From positions 1 to 64,000 of the forward strand of contig NZ_CAXBIB010000010.1 in assembly GCF_963975745.1 (NCBI RefSeq): a stretch of 64,000 bases of DNA. Direction: 5' to 3'. Below, piece by piece: positions 63,249 to 64,000 of this stretch. The notes under the pieces were generated by a model. The model ran no database searches. It saw only the letters and a program-made list of their open reading frames with translations, and had not been told where the DNA came from. Origin of the DNA: Parvibaculum sp963975745 (GTDB lineage: Bacteria; Pseudomonadota; Alphaproteobacteria; Parvibaculales; Parvibaculaceae). Every line of letters starts with the position of its first letter. Positions within the stretch are counted from its first letter, which is position 1. A program made the position numbers and the translations under genes.

Positions 63249-64000
63249 GTGAAATTCAATCGCCTTCGCCTTTCGGGTTTCAAATCCTTCGTCGATCCGA
63301 CCGACCTCATCATCGAGCCGGGCCTGACCGGCGTGGTCGGGCCGAATGGCTGCGGCAAGTCAAACCTGCTCGAAGCGATGCGCTGGGTGATGGGCGAGAA
63401 TTCGTTCAAGAACATGCGCGGTTCGGGCATGGAAGACGTGATTTTCGCCGGCACCGCGGGCCGGCCCGCGCGCAACCACGCCGAGGTCGTTCTCTACATC
63501 GACAATGGCGACCGGACGGCGCCGCCCGCCTATAACGACAGCGATGTCATCGAGGTCTCGCGCCGCATCGAGCGCGACCAGGGCTCGACCTATCGCGTCA
63601 ATGGCCGCGAGGTCCGCGCCCGCGATGTGCAACTGCTGTTCGCCGACGCATCGACCGGCGCGCATTCGCCGGCGCTGGTGCGACAGGGCCAGATCGCACA
63701 GCTGATTTCATCGAAGCCGATCAATCGCCGCCGCATTCTCGAAGAGGCGGCCGGCATTACCGGCCTCTATACGCGCCGGCATGAGGCGGAACTTCGGCTG
63801 AAGGCCGCCGAAACCAACCTCACCCGTCTCGACGACGTGGTGGCGCAGCTTGAATCGCAGCTGGCCAGCCTCAAGCGGCAGGCGCGGCAGGCCGTACGCT
63901 ACCGCAATCTTTCGGGCCAGGTGCGCGAGACCGAGGCAATCCTGCTGCATCTCAAATGGACCCATGCCGTCGAATTGCTGGCGCATGAGGAAGAGCGGCT
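63249..64000 (+). CDS. smc: Chromosome segregation protein SMC (5' part, runs off window)
   Basis: The first about 250 codons of SMC, the ATPase core of condensin, are present; the rest lies beyond the window. Start is GTG 63249 (MKFNRLRLSGFKSFVDPTDL). Walker A is GPNGCGKS at 31-38, followed by NLLEAMRWVMGENSFKNMRGSGMEDVIFAG and QGQIAQLISSKPINRRRILEEAAGITG. The coiled coil begins near residue 175. It starts 54 bp after the DsbA-like gene. Confidence 0.96.
   Translation, partial: MKFNRLRLSGFKSFVDPTDLIIEPGLTGVVGPNGCGKSNLLEAMRWVMGENSFKNMRGSGMEDVIFAGTAGRPARNHAEVVLYIDNGDRTAPPAYNDSDVIEVSRRIERDQGSTYRVNGREVRARDVQLLFADASTGAHSPALVRQGQIAQLISSKPINRRRILEEAAGITGLYTRRHEAELRLKAAETNLTRLDDVVAQLESQLASLKRQARQAVRYRNLSGQVRETEAILLHLKWTHAVELLAHEEER

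Overview
The window is a dense, high-GC stretch of an alphaproteobacterial chromosome. It holds about 65 protein genes, almost all ordinary housekeeping or metabolic genes, and no rRNA, tRNA or CRISPR array that I can recognise. Several lineage markers agree on Alphaproteobacteria, most likely near Hyphomicrobiales/Parvibaculaceae: a CcrM-type DNA methyltransferase with GANTC sites in front of its gene, a NadQ-type NAD repressor ahead of nadABC, an Usg-family protein, a TIGR02301 protein, a Zur-type Fur protein, a bactofilin, a GTTC-N7-GTTC LexA-type box, and the order mutY / DUF721 / DsbA-like / smc. I cannot name the genus from the sequence alone.

Layout. 1-9.8 kb: SRAP (HMCES/YedK) protein divergent from zur across a Zur-like operator; SDR, MarR, FMN-dependent alpha-hydroxy-acid dehydrogenase; divergent HxlR regulator and dienelactone hydrolase; a HepT / HTH-MNT toxin-antitoxin pair; a PQQ-type sugar dehydrogenase; a nitronate-monooxygenase-like flavoenzyme; small secreted proteins. 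10-16 kb: a four-gene minus-strand run (acryloyl-CoA-reductase-like MDR, feruloyl-CoA-synthase-like ligase, LysE exporter, ThDP enzyme) closed by a strong terminator, then usg. 16-23 kb: dihydroorotase-like and GT9 genes; ygfZ-tag; bactofilin; PNPOx-like protein; KAS III. 23-27 kb: two UspA proteins in one operon with a LonB-like protease. 27.5-33.6 kb: HD hydrolase, tyrosine-phosphatase-like protein, nadQ and nadABC with a long palindromic operator. 34-45 kb: SleB-like cell-wall hydrolase, ppdK-glyS-glyQ operon, S49 peptidase, tRNA1(Val) methyltransferase, DUF2007 protein, polyprenyl diphosphate synthase. 45-53.5 kb: ispE with a TPR lipoprotein, ETF:ubiquinone oxidoreductase, Fe-S uracil-DNA glycosylase, lytic transglycosylase, moaB, mscL. 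53.7-58.5 kb: a methyltransferase and two glycosyltransferases of the TIGR04282/TIGR04283 types, a cupin, a PA0069-type radical SAM protein behind a LexA-type box, and a GxxExxY nuclease-fold protein next to a 28-bp inverted repeat. 58.5-64 kb: rnhB, ccrM, mutY, DUF721/DciA-like, DsbA-like, and the 5' part of smc, which runs off the window.

The most notable non-coding features are: a 29-bp palindrome in front of nadA; five GANTC sites plus a CtrA-like half-site before ccrM; a tandem 11-bp repeat inside mutY whose unit is not a multiple of three; a perfect inverted repeat over the promoter of the HTH-MNT antitoxin; several long, multi-stem intergenic repeats; and two copies of a terminal-repeat-like motif at the left edge and near 6.9 kb. 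Nothing here is a clearly new defence or biosynthetic system. The best candidates for follow-up are the autoregulated HTH-MNT/HepT pair, the UspA-UspA-LonB operon, the methyltransferase/two-glycosyltransferase set and the possible length-variable mutY.
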